From contig NW_021167079.1 of the NCBI RefSeq assembly GCF_003711515.1, forward strand, positions 5,497,989-5,561,988: a stretch of DNA of 64,000 nt, in the 5' to 3' direction. Positions 34,902 to 46,922 of this stretch are shown in pieces. The position numbers and the translations under genes are program-made. A model generated the notes under the pieces. It was not told the DNA's origin. It made no database searches and saw only the letters and a program-made list of their open reading frames with translations. How positions within the stretch are numbered: position 1 is the first letter of the stretch; every line of letters begins with the position of its first letter. The stretch comes from Sodiomyces alkalinus F11 (Eukaryota; Ascomycota; Sordariomycetes; Glomerellales; Plectosphaerellaceae).

Positions 34902-35838
34902 GGGACCCAACGGTTGTGATATTGGAGAAATATACCTATAGAACCGAAACCAAATGCGCCATTACCACTCAATGGTCCATTGGGAATAAGGGACGGTCTG
35001 ACTTAGGCATGGCACGTCAGCGGTAAGACGAGCGGAGAGGGTCAGAAGGAGTATCGGTGCATTAGAGTGGTGATGTGGAGGGAACGAAACGAAGGAAGCG
35101 ACTCATTCACGAGCAGTCCAAGCAAGTCGGGCATTCGGGTGGCATACTGCCTCCTTGTCCAGCGATCGAGAGACAGGTGTTACCACCGACATAATGACGA
35201 GAGGACATCCACCAAACCGGGACGCAGGGCGTGATCGGAGCATATGTCATTGAAGCTGCATCGCATGGATAGATAGACGGTAGTAATTCCACAGCCTTAA
35301 TACAGCGGCCGTCGTACTACAAACAGCGACGAGAGCATTACCTCAGATCACATCGGGACATGGACCTTCCAACATCGAGTGACTGGGTCTTCCTCAGGAA
35401 GGTCTGACAGCACGTCGTTTCTCACTTCTCAGAAAACCATCCTCACAATAGGAGGAAGCACAAGTGACGATTATTTCGACATGCTATTTCGCCTTCACTC
35501 TCGGGACTAGTGGTGCGGCTCTACAAGTATTGTTTGTGTATTGACAAGTGGCCCACGTCTCCGTGGGACAGAAAACAGACAAGACTAGCGCCACAACATT
35601 GTCTATTTCAGTTGTCTCAGGAGACGATTGAATGATTTTTCTCCGCGACTCATTGCTTCAACTTTTCCCGTCCAAACTCTTCAAATTTCTATACCTCGCA
35701 ACGCAGCAACACTAAAACGAGAGACAAAAAAACAAAACTGGGACAGCTAAAGAGCCTCCCTATGAAATAGCAACACTGAACAACAGAGATACAAAAAGCA
35801 AAAGATACCGGACGGGTTCCGACCCTCCTTGACAGCGC
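34902..35838. other. Intergenic: convergent 3' ends of the 5-phosphatase and ODC genes
   Basis: No gene seen. ODC (minus strand) ends at 35839, and the adjoining few hundred bases are probably its 3' UTR. Confidence 0.5.
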
Positions 35839-37293
35839 CTAAAGACCAAGAAGAGCCTTGGCCCCAGGGTCGCTGCATACATAGATGACGTCATGTTCGT
35901 CGGAGAAGCCATTGAATTTGGTGGCGGAGCACTTGGTATAAGCGCCCATGTCTTCGAAGTAAAGCCAGTCGCCGACGTCGAGCTCGTGTTCGAAGGAGAT
36001 GCTCTCCGTGATCCGGTCAATGCCGTCGCAGGTGGGTCCCCACACCGAGTAGCGTACTCCCTGGCCCTCGGGGCAGGCATTGGCCGATGGGAGGTCATAC
36101 AAGGTGCTCTTGCCGGTGCGCAGGACCTTGGCAACGGGATGCTGGTGGTCGAACATGATGCTCGAGAAGTTGCCATAGAGACCGTCGTTGACATAGACCA
36201 TGTAGCTCTTGTTGTCCCGGGCCGTGGGGTCTTCGACGGTACGACGGGCAATGACGTTGCAGGCAATGGTGAACGCCGAGGAGACGTAGTAGCGTCCGGG
36301 CTCCGCGATGATGCTGACGTTGCTGCTGGGCGGGAAGTACTCATCCAGGGCTTCGCGGAGAACAGCCGCCATATCCTCAAACGTGTCACCGCAAAATCCG
36401 CCGCCGATGTCGAGAACCTTCAGATTGAAGCCGTATGCACGACCCTGCTCGAAGACTTCGTAGGCATCATAGACAGCCTTGTAAAACGCCATGGGGTCGG
36501 AAGCACCGGAACCGACGTGGAAGCTGACGCCGACGACGTTGAGTCCGAGATCCTTGGCGACGGAGAGGAGGCCACTCGTGTGCTCCTTTGCAGCGCCGAA
36601 CTTCATGCTCAGGCGGCAGAGGCTGGATTCGTCGTCGGTCATGATGCGCAGATACAGCTCAGCTTCGGGGTAAAGCTTCGCAATCTTGTATAGTTCGTCG
36701 GCATTGTCGAACGTCATCTGCTTGACGCCATGGGCCTTGACGTAACGAACGTACGAATTGGTCTTGCAAGGCTGAGCGTAGATGATACGTTCGGAGGCCA
36801 AGCCCATCTTGATAATCTGCTCGACCTCCCACTTGGAGGCGCAGTCAAATCCGGTGCCGAGAGCGGCAAGGAGCTCAAGGACCTTGGGATCGGGGTTGCA
36901 CTTGACGGCTGGCAAGAAGTTAGTTTGACGGGACTCAAATATTGAGATTCACCATGTCGTCGAGACATGTTCTGAACAGTCCAAGGAACGGAACTCACCA
37001 TAGAAAGGCTTGACGCGGGGGAGGTTGAGCTTCCAACGCATGTGCTGTCGGTAGACCTCGCCAAGATCAGCGACGAAGAAGGTATCTTCTTCGCCCGGGC
37101 CGCACAACTCGGGGTCAATGCTTTCAACGCGACGGCGGAGAGCATCGCCGATCATCTGCTTGGGGCTGATCACGCCATGTTTGAAGGTTTCATGGTCGCC
37201 ATAATGACTCGTCTTGAGGACGTGATGGTAGCTACGATCAAAATTGATGGTAGCCGGGGCAATGTGCTCGATGGCGACTGTTGCCATTACCAT
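35839..37293 (-). CDS. SPE1: Ornithine decarboxylase
   Basis: Minus strand, exons 37293-36999 and 36908-35839 (454 residues). The intron splits the codon before V-K-C-N-P-D-P; Lys101 there is the pyridoxal-phosphate lysine. Other family signatures are G-F-D-C-A-S, Q-P-C-K, H-V-G-S-G, L-D-I-G-G-G-F, E-P-G-R-Y-Y and the active-site loop W-G-P-T-C-D-G-I-D with Cys392. It catalyses ornithine to putrescine, the first step of polyamine synthesis, in the cytosol as a homodimer. In fungi ODC (spe-1 in Neurospora, SPE1 in yeast) is repressed by polyamines and turned over with antizyme. The upstream leader here is long and unusual (separate entries). An ATG two codons downstream is possible, but the first ATG is used. 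Length and motifs indicate an active enzyme. Confidence 0.97.
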
Positions 37294-38152
37294 ATCCTAG
37301 GTAGTCAAATGGGGAGGTGAAGAGCCGGGTTGAGCAGGTGGCCGGGGAAAAAAAACGGTAGGAGTCGCGACGGAGTTGTACGCGTTTCCGGGTTGTTTGT
37401 TTTTACGCTCTCACGTTTAGGCGGGAGAGGATGATTGTCAAAAGATCGGGTGTTTAGAACACGTGTTATGGGGGTCGGAAACGGTAGCAAGCTGGTCCCT
37501 CAGCGACTTGACGAGGCCTCCTCGACTCTCCCTCGGCGAGAGGAAGAGGCTCAGAACCCGTCCTATGCGGCAGCTGGTGGGGGTGGGAAGCGACGGGGGG
37601 CGTCTGGTAATGCAAACCGCCGAAGAAGAGGTCGAGCGTGTGCTTAGGCGATCTCAGCCGGCGGGGGAATGTCGTTGACGATGTGGAAGTAGTTTCGGAG
37701 GCTGAAATCTTGATCACTAACGAAGATCTCGGCCACGGGAGCCGTCTTGATCGGGGCGGCCTTTGAAACGCCAAAGGCCAAGTCGCGGATTGTTAAATGG
37801 GTAGTCTTCGCTGTCTCGAAGACCTGCAATATGATAGCATCCGTTAGCCTGGGTTCCTTGTCCAGACGAGCCAGCATGAAGGAAAGAAAAAGAAAAAAAA
37901 CGCTAAAATCCTGCGTGTGGCGAAGCGGCAAATTGATGTGAAAACAAGGCGTCCTCCATGTGCATCGAGAGGCTCATGGTCAGATATTGCACGACCATGG
38001 CCAGTTATTTCCGCCTGTTCGGCTCAATCTGCCTTCTTTTTCACGGTGATTCTCGATGTGAAGGCCAGGAGCAGGCAATTTGTCGAGTGGGCGGGGGAGG
38101 AAATCGAGTCCGAATTCGCGAAGAGGGATGCAAAAGCGGTGTCCGTACTCAC
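37294..38152 (-). promoter_or_regulatory. Long ODC 5' leader with candidate leader intron
   Basis: On the minus strand the 530 bases just before the ODC start (37823-37294) contain no ATG in any frame, as expected for a scanned leader. At 37825-37824 there is a good acceptor (CATATTGCAG) and at 38152-38151 a consensus donor (GTGAGTACGG), defining a candidate 329-base leader intron (37824-38152). CT-rich DNA at about 38300-38345 (minus) marks a likely transcription start zone. From memory, Neurospora spe-1 mRNA also has a leader of about this length involved in polyamine control; that comparison is not verified here. Confidence 0.55.
37644..37877 (-). promoter_or_regulatory. Candidate upstream ORF (77 codons) in the ODC leader
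   Basis: Reading from ATG at 37877 to TAA at 37646-37644 on the minus strand gives 77 residues ending I-P-P-P-A-E-I-A. Its ATG lies inside the candidate leader intron; the last 59 codons (from V-F-E-T-A-K) lie in the downstream exon. Splicing would therefore remove the start codon, while retention or an internal transcription start would create the uORF. Its composition looks protein-like rather than low-complexity. It could instead be a small independent gene. No homologue is known to me. Confidence 0.4.
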
Positions 38153-40625
38153 CCGTGCGGTTTTTTTTTCCCTCGAGGCCGAAAAAAGGCTATAAAATCG
38201 CGGCGAAGTAAAAGAAAAAACCTCGTGGCGAATACCAAAGAAAGTTTGAAAACTGGTCCGGTAGAACGTGTCCGTATGAGCTGTGTAGAGAGGGGAAGAG
38301 TACGGAAGAGGGAGGAAGGAAAAAATCCAGGTATAGTCGGAGGAGCTGTGGATGTGTGAAGCTTGTGGCGGGAGAGCAGCATGAAGCCTTTTTATTAGGT
38401 CAAGGGATAGTGGGGCCCAGTTCCTGAGAGTCACCACGCACAAAATTTTGACTCGTTCTCCGTCATCTGGCCTGCGGACCAAGAGGTACAATGCTGTACT
38501 CTGCAGGTACTGGGCTATTCGTTTCTTCCAGCGTCTCGGTTCCCACTTTCCATATCCTTTCTTTCTTGTGAAGATCCCCTCACTGAACCAATCATTTCCC
38601 TCAGATTGGTATTTCTCTGGTCTCGGGGGCCTATTTCGCTTTCTGACGGCTCCAGGAGCCAGGTAATAATGTAGAGTATCTAGACTCTCAGCAAGCTACG
38701 TATTCTGCGTACACTAAATGTACTCGGTACGGAAAAGCTTGCGGAGCAGTCGTTGAGGTTTCGAGGTTTCGGCTATTCAATGATAGGTTTCAGCCAATCG
38801 GTAACGAGCTAAGGCACAGACGAATACTGAACGGGTACAAAGGCAGTACATCCGAGAGTAAGTGTGCTCCGTCGATGGAGATGGGGGGCCTCAACTTACA
38901 CGCGAGCAACGCGTCTTTCACCATCCTCTGCGCCAGCACCATTTCAAGATGCGCTGAAACAGCCAAGTACTTCGTAAATTTAGGTACCTTATGATACGGT
39001 TGCTCCTTCCTCCTGCATATATGCACCGCGCGATCCTCAATTCATTTCCTCCCACCCCGCCGTCCACGACGCCATTTGAGATAGATACCCTATGTAGCGG
39101 TATCACATCAAACAAACCATTCCGTCCCTGCGTTCCGGCGCACGCAGCTCCCAAACCGCAACTCTTTCGGTGTGCGGCCTCCACAAGAAATTTGAATTTC
39201 CCTAACAGGCCCCGTTCGTCGGCTCATTCTCGGCTCATTATCTTTTCTTCCTCCATTCCCCTCTTGCATCGCCGATGACAGAAAACAAAAAAAGTGCGCC
39301 GTCTGCAACTGCTGACCGTTGAGCTGCATGCTCCGGGTTCCAGTCATATACGTCGCCCACTATCACGATGCACCTGTGCTGTACCTAGTGTGCTTCAAAG
39401 TCCGAACGGACCCTCTTCACAAGAAGCACGACAATACCTAGGTAGCTTTCTTACACCGTCGCTGTCATGGTCGACCAATCCCGGAAATTGCCTCACCCAG
39501 TTGATCCGGAGGCCATAGTCCGCTTTTTAGCCTGATTATATATGATAGAAAGGATAGGAAAGCTGGTGGAGTAAAGACGATGCATTATTGTACACGACCT
39601 TACGGTAAAAGCTCCCCTCGTTTTCCGATGGATTGCTTCTGGGGCAGTTTGTGCCTCGATATCAAAAGAGCATTACCCATAATATACTACGGAGCCCGTA
39701 GGTATGTACTTGTTACACCGTTTACACTCGCCATCCAAGAAATGCTTCTGTCTATCTCAAATAACATCACATGGGGCTAAACCCATCTTTCTGCCGAAGA
39801 CAAAAGAATATGGTAGAAGAATGAAAACCCTACATTTTCGTTTGTTTTAATTATCTCAAAGCAAGAAAAAAATGGAAACTCAGTAGAAGTTGTGGCGGGG
39901 TGGTGGTGACGTAGGCGGGGCATTTTCATCTCTCGGCAGCGTTTACTGTACCCTAACGTCCCGCCTCACCAGAGCCCAAGGCCAACCCTTTTGCGAATCC
40001 TGGCCTCTACCTTGGCGCTGTCCATTGTCTTCACAATTCGGACGTGATGCCCATCGTCCCGGACAAATGCTATCTGATAAAACAATCAAGGACACACACA
40101 CGGATCGAAAACGGTGAGACATATAGAAACACTTCGTATGTACTCTGCTCTATAGTCCAACACTCCAAAGCTGAGGAGGTCGGCTCTGAAGGAGCGAGCA
40201 CGCCGGTTGCGACGGTTCATCCAGCCATGTAGACTAGGTGAGTGTGCCCCCAGGCGTCCGCTATCGTTTGTTCTCGCGTTTTATTGTGGTCTCTCAGCCA
40301 TGGGGAAGTAAAGGCAGAGAGACGTATCGTATCTGAACGCTGAATTTGGCATGCGGTCGAAATCAAGAAGAAGACTACAAAATCCGGAGAAGAGGGTATA
40401 TATCTTGTAATATGTTAGTACAGGTGTATAAAGATACAGAGTAAAAAAATCTCGAAAAAGAATGTTGGAAATGCTGCATGTTAGCCCTGCAGGAGTCGCA
40501 CTTGCTCATGTCGCTCCATTCGACGATGACCACGATTACCATGAGTGAGCGTGCCCCCGACATGATTCATCTGATGTCGCAGTTGATAATGTGTGGTCGT
40601 CGGGAGTCTTCGTAATAGAGCGCAT
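38153..40625. other. Intergenic: ODC upstream region and CYM1 3' flank
   Basis: No gene supported in 2.5 kb. The ODC-proximal part is CT/GA-rich promoter-like DNA. The rest shows only short unrelated open frames and a GGTACCTTA-type motif near 38981-38993. AT-rich DNA around 40370-40450 may belong to the CYM1 3' region. Confidence 0.5.
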
Positions 40626-43600
40626 CTAATCCCCGTTCTTGATGTTCATCTCATGAATAGTCCAGGTCCCGTCGACCCAAGGCCTCTTCTCTCCCAAAAA
40701 AGCCACACGCTCATCGCCCTTCTTGAGGGCATCCACGATATACTGTTGTGCCACGTCGCGGACCTGATCTTTGGAGACGTCTAACAACTGCTCGCGGCGC
40801 TTTTGCTTCATCTCTTCTGTGATGCCGGACAGGAAGAGCCCCATTCCTTCCTCATTCACCGAGCGTGGCGCATCGACGCTTTGGAAGACCGAAATCTTGG
40901 CTTCTTCAATGTCGCGGTCTGTCCACTGCTTGTCCACAGCCCACTGTCCAGCATTGCGCATGATGCCCAACGTGTTCTGCGGATTAGGATCGCGGTACGA
41001 ATAGAAACCGAACAGGCCGTCCAAGGGACGCGAATACGCCCCGCCGCCGTAAGCACCGCCCTTCTCCCGGATCTCGTGGTGGAGGTGCTTGTGCGTCAGG
41101 AGCTGCGCTAAAATTTGAAGTGGCGCGCCCTCCTTGGACGTGTACGAGGCGGTGGGTAGGGAGAGGGAACCATAGTACACCTGGTACGGCAGTGGGAAAA
41201 AGGATTTGATATCCTTAGCAAAGCTTGTCGGTTGGGTAGCAGGGAGGGTTGCCGATTGGGTAGGGATAGATGACATGAACTTCGTCAGCGCGGAAGCGTT
41301 CTGCTCTACGCTTTCTGCCCCGCATGTCAGGGCCGTCCGGATGTTCCCCCCGGCGAGCGCGAGCTGCTGGATCCTCTTCAGCTTCTCAATTACGTCCACT
41401 AACCCGTCGGATTCGGGTCTATTGGCCAAAGATGTCACCAGCTTCACTTGTGACAACCCGCCAATCTGCTGTCGGAGCCACGCGTTGCGTGTCAATCCTG
41501 CCTCGGCGAAACCGCGAGCGAATTGGTGCCCGGAAGAGGCAATGTCATTGACAACTCCGTCGGCTGAGGCCTGCAGGAGTTGACGGATCCTCTGTCCAGC
41601 CTCGGGACTGTCAAAGTCCGTTTCCTGGATCAATTTACGCAGAAGGTCGAACATGGCTGGCACATTCCGGTCCAGTGCCATTCCCGCGAAGATGATACCC
41701 TCGGTGGCCAGATGGAAGTCGGTGGGCGATGGCGTGGAATGATACCCAACAGACATACCTCCCGTCTTGAGTTTGATCAAGTCCTCGAGCTGCTCCATGC
41801 TCATGTCCTTGGTACCCAAGCGCATGATGCTGTCGGTAAACAGTGGTATAAGCTCTCTCAGATCGTCAGGCAAGTTCTCCAAGGTATTGACCGCGCGGAA
41901 ATAAGTCAGGCCATTGGTGGGAGCCTCGTGCCACTGGATTTTGACACCGTTGGCCGTGTCGTGGCGCACCTGGACAGGCTCCTTGCCGCGGGGGATGTCT
42001 TGCACATGGACTGTAGGCAGGCAGGACAGGTCCTCGGTGTTGGACTTTCCCTGCTCAACCAACAGCTCAAGTTCGCGTTCCTCGAACCGCTTGCGAGCTT
42101 CGGCTTCCCCGCCGGCGTTCTCCGACGCTTCTTTGATTTTTGCGGCAAGTCTATCCTGCTCCTCCCGTGCTAGGTCCTCACTGAAAGTCGCAGAAGGCGC
42201 CATGGTGAAAGTCAAAGTGTTGTCGTTCAGCAAGTACTTATCGATGAGGCCATCAAGATAGTCACCCTCGGCAAGCTTTGCCTCAAAGGCTGTAATGGTG
42301 TCATTCCAGGCTAGAGAATCGAAGGGATCGACGCCGGTGAACCACTTGGACTTCACCCTGTGCAGAAGAGACATGCCAAAGTTAGCGGTCTTGTGCTTAA
42401 GGGCGAGCTCCAGCTGGTGCAGAGAGCCGTCTATCTTGGTCCTGTCGAACCCGGTCTCGCGGACGTCTTTCAATATACGATGTACTTCCGACTTCAGACG
42501 CGGCATATCTGCTTCTTGAACGCCAGTCAGGCCGACGGAGAAAATGCCAATTTTGCCAGAACTGTCGTAACCGGCGTTCGGGCTGAAGTCGGTCCCGAGT
42601 CCCGACTCGACTAGGCCGCGGTAGAGAGGGGATCCGTAGCCATCCATCAGCAAGGTGGACAGCAGAGCCAGGGAAAAGGACTCGAGGACATCGGAGGTGT
42701 CCCCCATGATCCACGAGACGGAGGTCTTGAATTGGCGGTCAGGTGCTACCAGGGGATCAAGAGGCCCCGAGATGACGTGCTCGCGAGGACCACTGCTCAG
42801 GTCAATGGGCCGGTGGATGATCTGGGAGCCAGGTAGCTTATCAAACGCATTCAACCGAGCGTTCACCTCCTTTAGATGCTCCTCGAGCGACATATCACCA
42901 TAGGTAAATATTTTGGCGTTGCTGGGATGATAATGCTGGGCGTGATACTCCCGGAGCTGCTCGTACGTTAAGTCGGTAATTTTGTGTGGGTCGCCGCCAG
43001 AGTTGTTGATGTCGGGGAAGATCTCGTCTTGGAAACGAATGTAGAACAAATAACCTGCATCTGACATCTGGCCCTTCATCTCGTTATAGACGACGCCCTT
43101 GAAGACAAGCTTTTTGTCGTCGGGGGTGGCTTCACTTGTCTGGGCAGCCTGGGGATTTTCGGGTCCTATCCTCCAACCTTCTTGGGTGAAATCTGTGCTC
43201 TTCAGCAACGGATGCAAAGTGGCGTCCATATACACCGACATAAGATTCTTGAAGTCCTGCGCGTTGGTCGTGGCAAAAGGGTAGAATGTGTGGTCCGAGG
43301 CAGTGAACGCGTTCATGAAGTTGGACAGGGTGCGCGGAAGCATCTTGAAGAACGGGTCGCGAATGGGATACCTACATTGGCGCGGTAAGCAACAGATTCA
43401 TCGATACTCTTGGAAACGTACACGTAGATCAACTGGTACAACTGAATCAACTCACTTTTGGCTGCCACAGAGCGTGGTGTGCTCCAGGATATGGGGCACG
43501 CCGGTATCGTCTGGAGGGTTCGTCTGGAAGCCGATGGAGAAGACATTGTTGCTGTCATCCCGTGCAATATGCAAATAATCCGCGCCCGTCTTGTCATGTT

Positions 43601-43754
43601 GAAGGTGCAACGCCGTGAGTTTCAACTCGGGAACGTGTTTGGACCGAAGGAGAGTGAAGCCATGGAGCTTCTCGCCGGTCTTGGGGCACTGGGCGAGCTC
43701 AGTCACAGCCCTTCGAGCTGCACCGGCTGCGCTGGTTGCTGTGTTGCGCAACAT
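40626..43754 (-). CDS. CYM1: Mitochondrial presequence protease CYM1 (PreP, M16C)
   Basis: Minus strand, exons 43754-43456 and 43371-40626 (1014 residues). The N-terminus ([15 protein letters not shown]) is a good mitochondrial presequence. The inverted zinc motif H-I-L-E-H (88-92) is complete, with the distal glutamate in Y-N-E-M-K-G (Glu197). [11 protein letters not shown] follows the splice junction exactly as in the family, and the C-terminal half has the [11 protein letters not shown] substrate-binding motif ([10 protein letters not shown]). Cym1/PreP degrades cleaved presequences and other short peptides in the matrix, feeding back on presequence processing. Length matches the usual range, and both clamshell halves are present. 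Confidence 0.96.
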
Positions 43755-45064
43755 ATTAAACCACGAGGTGAAGGTTTAAACACTCAGATTGACCAGCGCA
43801 TCGCCCGATACTATGCAAAGGAGAGCAGAGACGGTAAGGTGGCTCCTAAAAGGTGGACGCATCGACAAAATCACTTTACCCTGGAATCTCGGCAGATTTG
43901 TTGAAGGTGTCTGGAGCAATAGTACCCGTATTTGAGGTACCTACTGTAGCATGCAGGTGCCACAGTGGATCATTCACGGGGGAATAACGTGGAAGAACCT
44001 GGTAATTAGATCCTGAAATTTCTTCCACGCTAGATAGCATTATTAAGGTAGTCGTGGGTACCTACATGTAGTAACAGAACATTCCCATGGAAAGGTAATC
44101 TATACCTCCCTTACCTTACTCGAAACCGGACAGCTGCATGACGTGCTAGTGTAATAACCACTATAAGAATAAGAACATAGATATCGCCTCTGCCTATAAG
44201 GATAAGTACTAACTCCAGGTAAAACTTAAGTATATTAAATAATATATCTTATAAGTATATTATACTTATAATAGATATTATCCCTTAATATCTGTCTAAT
44301 AATAATGCTTATTGTTTTACGTTAGTATAGCATATTGAATTTATCCGAGCATTGAAGGTATTCTTGTATCCGAGCCCGTTCGTGTGGCACTCTCGTTTTT
44401 CCAACTAGCGATCCACAGTATCCGTCCAATCCCGTTCTCTGCTCGGCGTACGGAGTACAGCCATTGCATCCGGAGGTCCCATTTCTCTGTTCAGGCACAC
44501 GGGGCAGGCACCATTTACCAAAGCGGGAGTAACTACTCGCATGTTCATACACTATTACTACCTGAATCGAGTCTGCGCACCTGACCTCATGATATTGGTT
44601 ACCTTCTCTCTTTAATCAACACCCGAGTCTTGCGAGAGGAGGCTACGCATATTGACATTAGCACACACAATAAACGCACAGCATACGAGACGCACATCTT
44701 GCTTTCCCACTACATCAATCCCGATTCGGCATCACGTTTTCTGCGCAGTGTTCTGCTGGCCCTATCGGAGATTGTCGACTTTTTCTCCTCCAGCATTTCC
44801 ATAGACGAACAACCGACCCTACTCTCTCGCCGCCCTACCGAGTACATAGAAAGGCGCAAGTGGCTGCGCAAGAAGAATCCAACCACACGTCTGCGAATTT
44901 GAGCTGAGCTACACGGGTTCAGCGACCAGCACGACAGTGTGGGTGGTGTCATTGCGAAACCCTCACTCTGAACATCAGTACATTCGACGCATGACTGTAT
45001 GCAGAATCCCTTGTGACCAGAACAACGACCATTTTCGCTCCTTCCGATCACCACATTGCGCGCG
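43755..45064. other. Intergenic: divergent region of CYM1 and taxilin, with AT-rich island
   Basis: No gene seen. It includes an AT-rich patch (about 44150-44340, separate entry), a GGTACCTAC motif near 43938 and GTACGGAGTAC near 44448. The taxilin-side part (44600-45060) looks like leader sequence. Confidence 0.5.
44150..44340. repeat. AT-rich, TA-dinucleotide-rich island
   Basis: About 190 bases far richer in A+T than their surroundings, dense in TATA/TTATAA words (for example TTAAGTATATTAAATAATAT) and poor in CpG. This composition is typical of repeat-induced point mutation remnants in Sordariomycetes, but the patch is too short to identify its parent element. Confidence 0.55.
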
Positions 45065-46922
45065 ATGCCTGGGACCTCAGTCGATTCGGGGGCGCCTACC
45101 AGCCAAGAGAGTGCCCACCATGCTGGCCCTGCTACTTCGAAGAAGACCAAGCAGCAACAAAAAGGCCTTAAAGCTGTCGATGCGAATGCCTCTAAGCTCC
45201 TGAAACACAGAATCGCACAACTAGAACAGGATGCTGCCGGGGAAAAAGATCAAGAAGCTGAGATTGGTGAGTGGGCTATAGCTTCATTTTCTGGTTCTCT
45301 TATTGCGCGTTCGTCTTACTATACTGCTTGCGAGTGTACATGAAACCCCTTGCTGCCCAGCACTTTTTTACCCAATGTCTGATAGGCAGTTATCCTCAAG
45401 GACCGGCTTCAATGCTGAGTGCCTTACTTATATTTCCATCGGAGTCATACTTACCGGAATTATAATAAGGCATTCAACATATGGAAAGCGACCTACCCAG
45501 GCCATGGCTGACGGTGTAATCTTTTTGTAGAACGCGAAGTCAAGCGTGCGAACCGAGAGATGATGCAGCAGGTGTCCAAGATGAACGACATGCAAAAGAT
45601 CGAGCACTTGACCCGTAGGTCAAGTGAGCTGCTCGCCGAAATGCGACGGATGGAGCGAGAGAACCAAAAGAATAAGAAGCGAGGCGATGCTCTTCAAAAA
45701 GAGAAAGACGCAAACCGTACCGAGCTCAGCAAGACTGTCGGTCTGAAGGATAAGTTGGAGAAACTTTGCCGGGAGCTCCAGAAGGACAACAACAAATATA
45801 AGGTGCGGCGCACCGCCATCTTCTACTCTGTGGCTTTTGTCCGATGTACCTATAGCTAACGCATAGCAGAACGACAATAAGACGCTCCAAGACAATCTCA
45901 AGCACAATACAGCAGCCTACGACGAAAAGTATGCGGCACTCCTGGGTAAGCTAGAAGGCATCCAGGAAGAAAAAGACCATCCACGGAAGCAGGTAGTCGA
46001 CATTAACATTGAGACCTTGTATGTGGCCCTTGGCTCCGACTTGCATCGGCTATGCATTTCCCGGGAAGTTTGCGGAAGAAGGTGGACTAACAGAAAAGCC
46101 AAGGTTCCGGAACCGGTTCAAGTCGTTTATCGAACAATACGAGCTGCGCGAGTTGCACTTCCATTCACAGATGCGGACTAAAGAGCTGGAGGTGCAGTAT
46201 CACATGGCGCGGTACGAACGGGAGAGGAAGAATGCCGAAGCGGAGGCAGCTAAGGCACGACAACTCCAGGAGCAGGTGCGCACCTTCACGAAGACGGAGA
46301 CGGAACTCAGGAATCAACTCAATATATACGTTGAGAAATTCAAACAGGTACGTGGGACGGAACAGGGTGCCCCAAGCCCAGCCCAGTTCCCTTCGGCTAA
46401 TTGGCCAAGGTTGAGGATACCCTGAACAACAGTAACGATTTGTTTCTCACGTTTCGGAAGGAAATGGAGGAGATGTCCAAGAAGACGAAGAGGCTTGAGA
46501 AGGAGAACGAAACGATGAAGCGGAAACATGAGGCCACCAACGCCAGCATTATCAGCATGGCTGAGGAGCGCGAGGCAATGCGGACCACAACGGCCGAAGC
46601 TACGAAGAAGGCCGAGAAGCTGATCAGTATCATCGAGCAGATGCAGCAACAGGGTCGCAAAGTGCCGCCTAATATGGTGGCCACGCTAGAGAGCTGCTAT
46701 GCGGACAGCAACGGTCACCATGGGGAGAGGGAGGGTAGTGAATACTCGGACGAGGATAACGACGAAGATCATAGCGAAGAATTTGACGACGACACAGAGG
46801 AGGAAACACAGCCGCACCCACAGTCGCATGCCACGGAGAACTCACCAGCTCCACGACCGTATGGCCCAGAACGACCCCCAGTTCCGGTCGCGGTCCCCCA
46901 ACCCGCGACTAACGGTCACTGA
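45065..46922 (+). CDS. Taxilin-family coiled-coil protein
   Basis: Five exons, 45065-45266, 45531-45802, 45870-46018, 46104-46347 and 46410-46922, give 459 residues. The core is the taxilin coiled coil: K-L-E-K-L-C-R-E-L-Q-K-D-N, then F-R-N-R-F-K-S-F-I-E-Q-Y-E-L-R-E-L-H-F (joined across an AAG acceptor), R-T-K-E-L-E-V-Q-Y and S-N-D-L-F-L-T-F-R-K-E-M. The tail is acidic, then Pro/His-rich. Animal taxilins bind free syntaxins and nascent-chain complexes in membrane traffic; fungal members are little studied. The third intron's acceptor (GCCAAG) is unusual in lacking a pyrimidine, but both it and the phase fit the conserved L-F-R-N-R-F. A short Lys/Gln-rich start precedes the coil. Confidence 0.92.

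Noticed and set aside
38149..38382. 77-codon ATG-led frame further up the ODC promoter
   Set aside because: It precedes or spans the CT-rich likely start zone and translates to low-complexity sequence, so it is probably not in the mRNA.
37875..38382. ODC N-terminal extension through the leader
   Set aside because: A TAA at 37646-37644 closes the upstream frame well before the ODC start, so it cannot be part of the enzyme.
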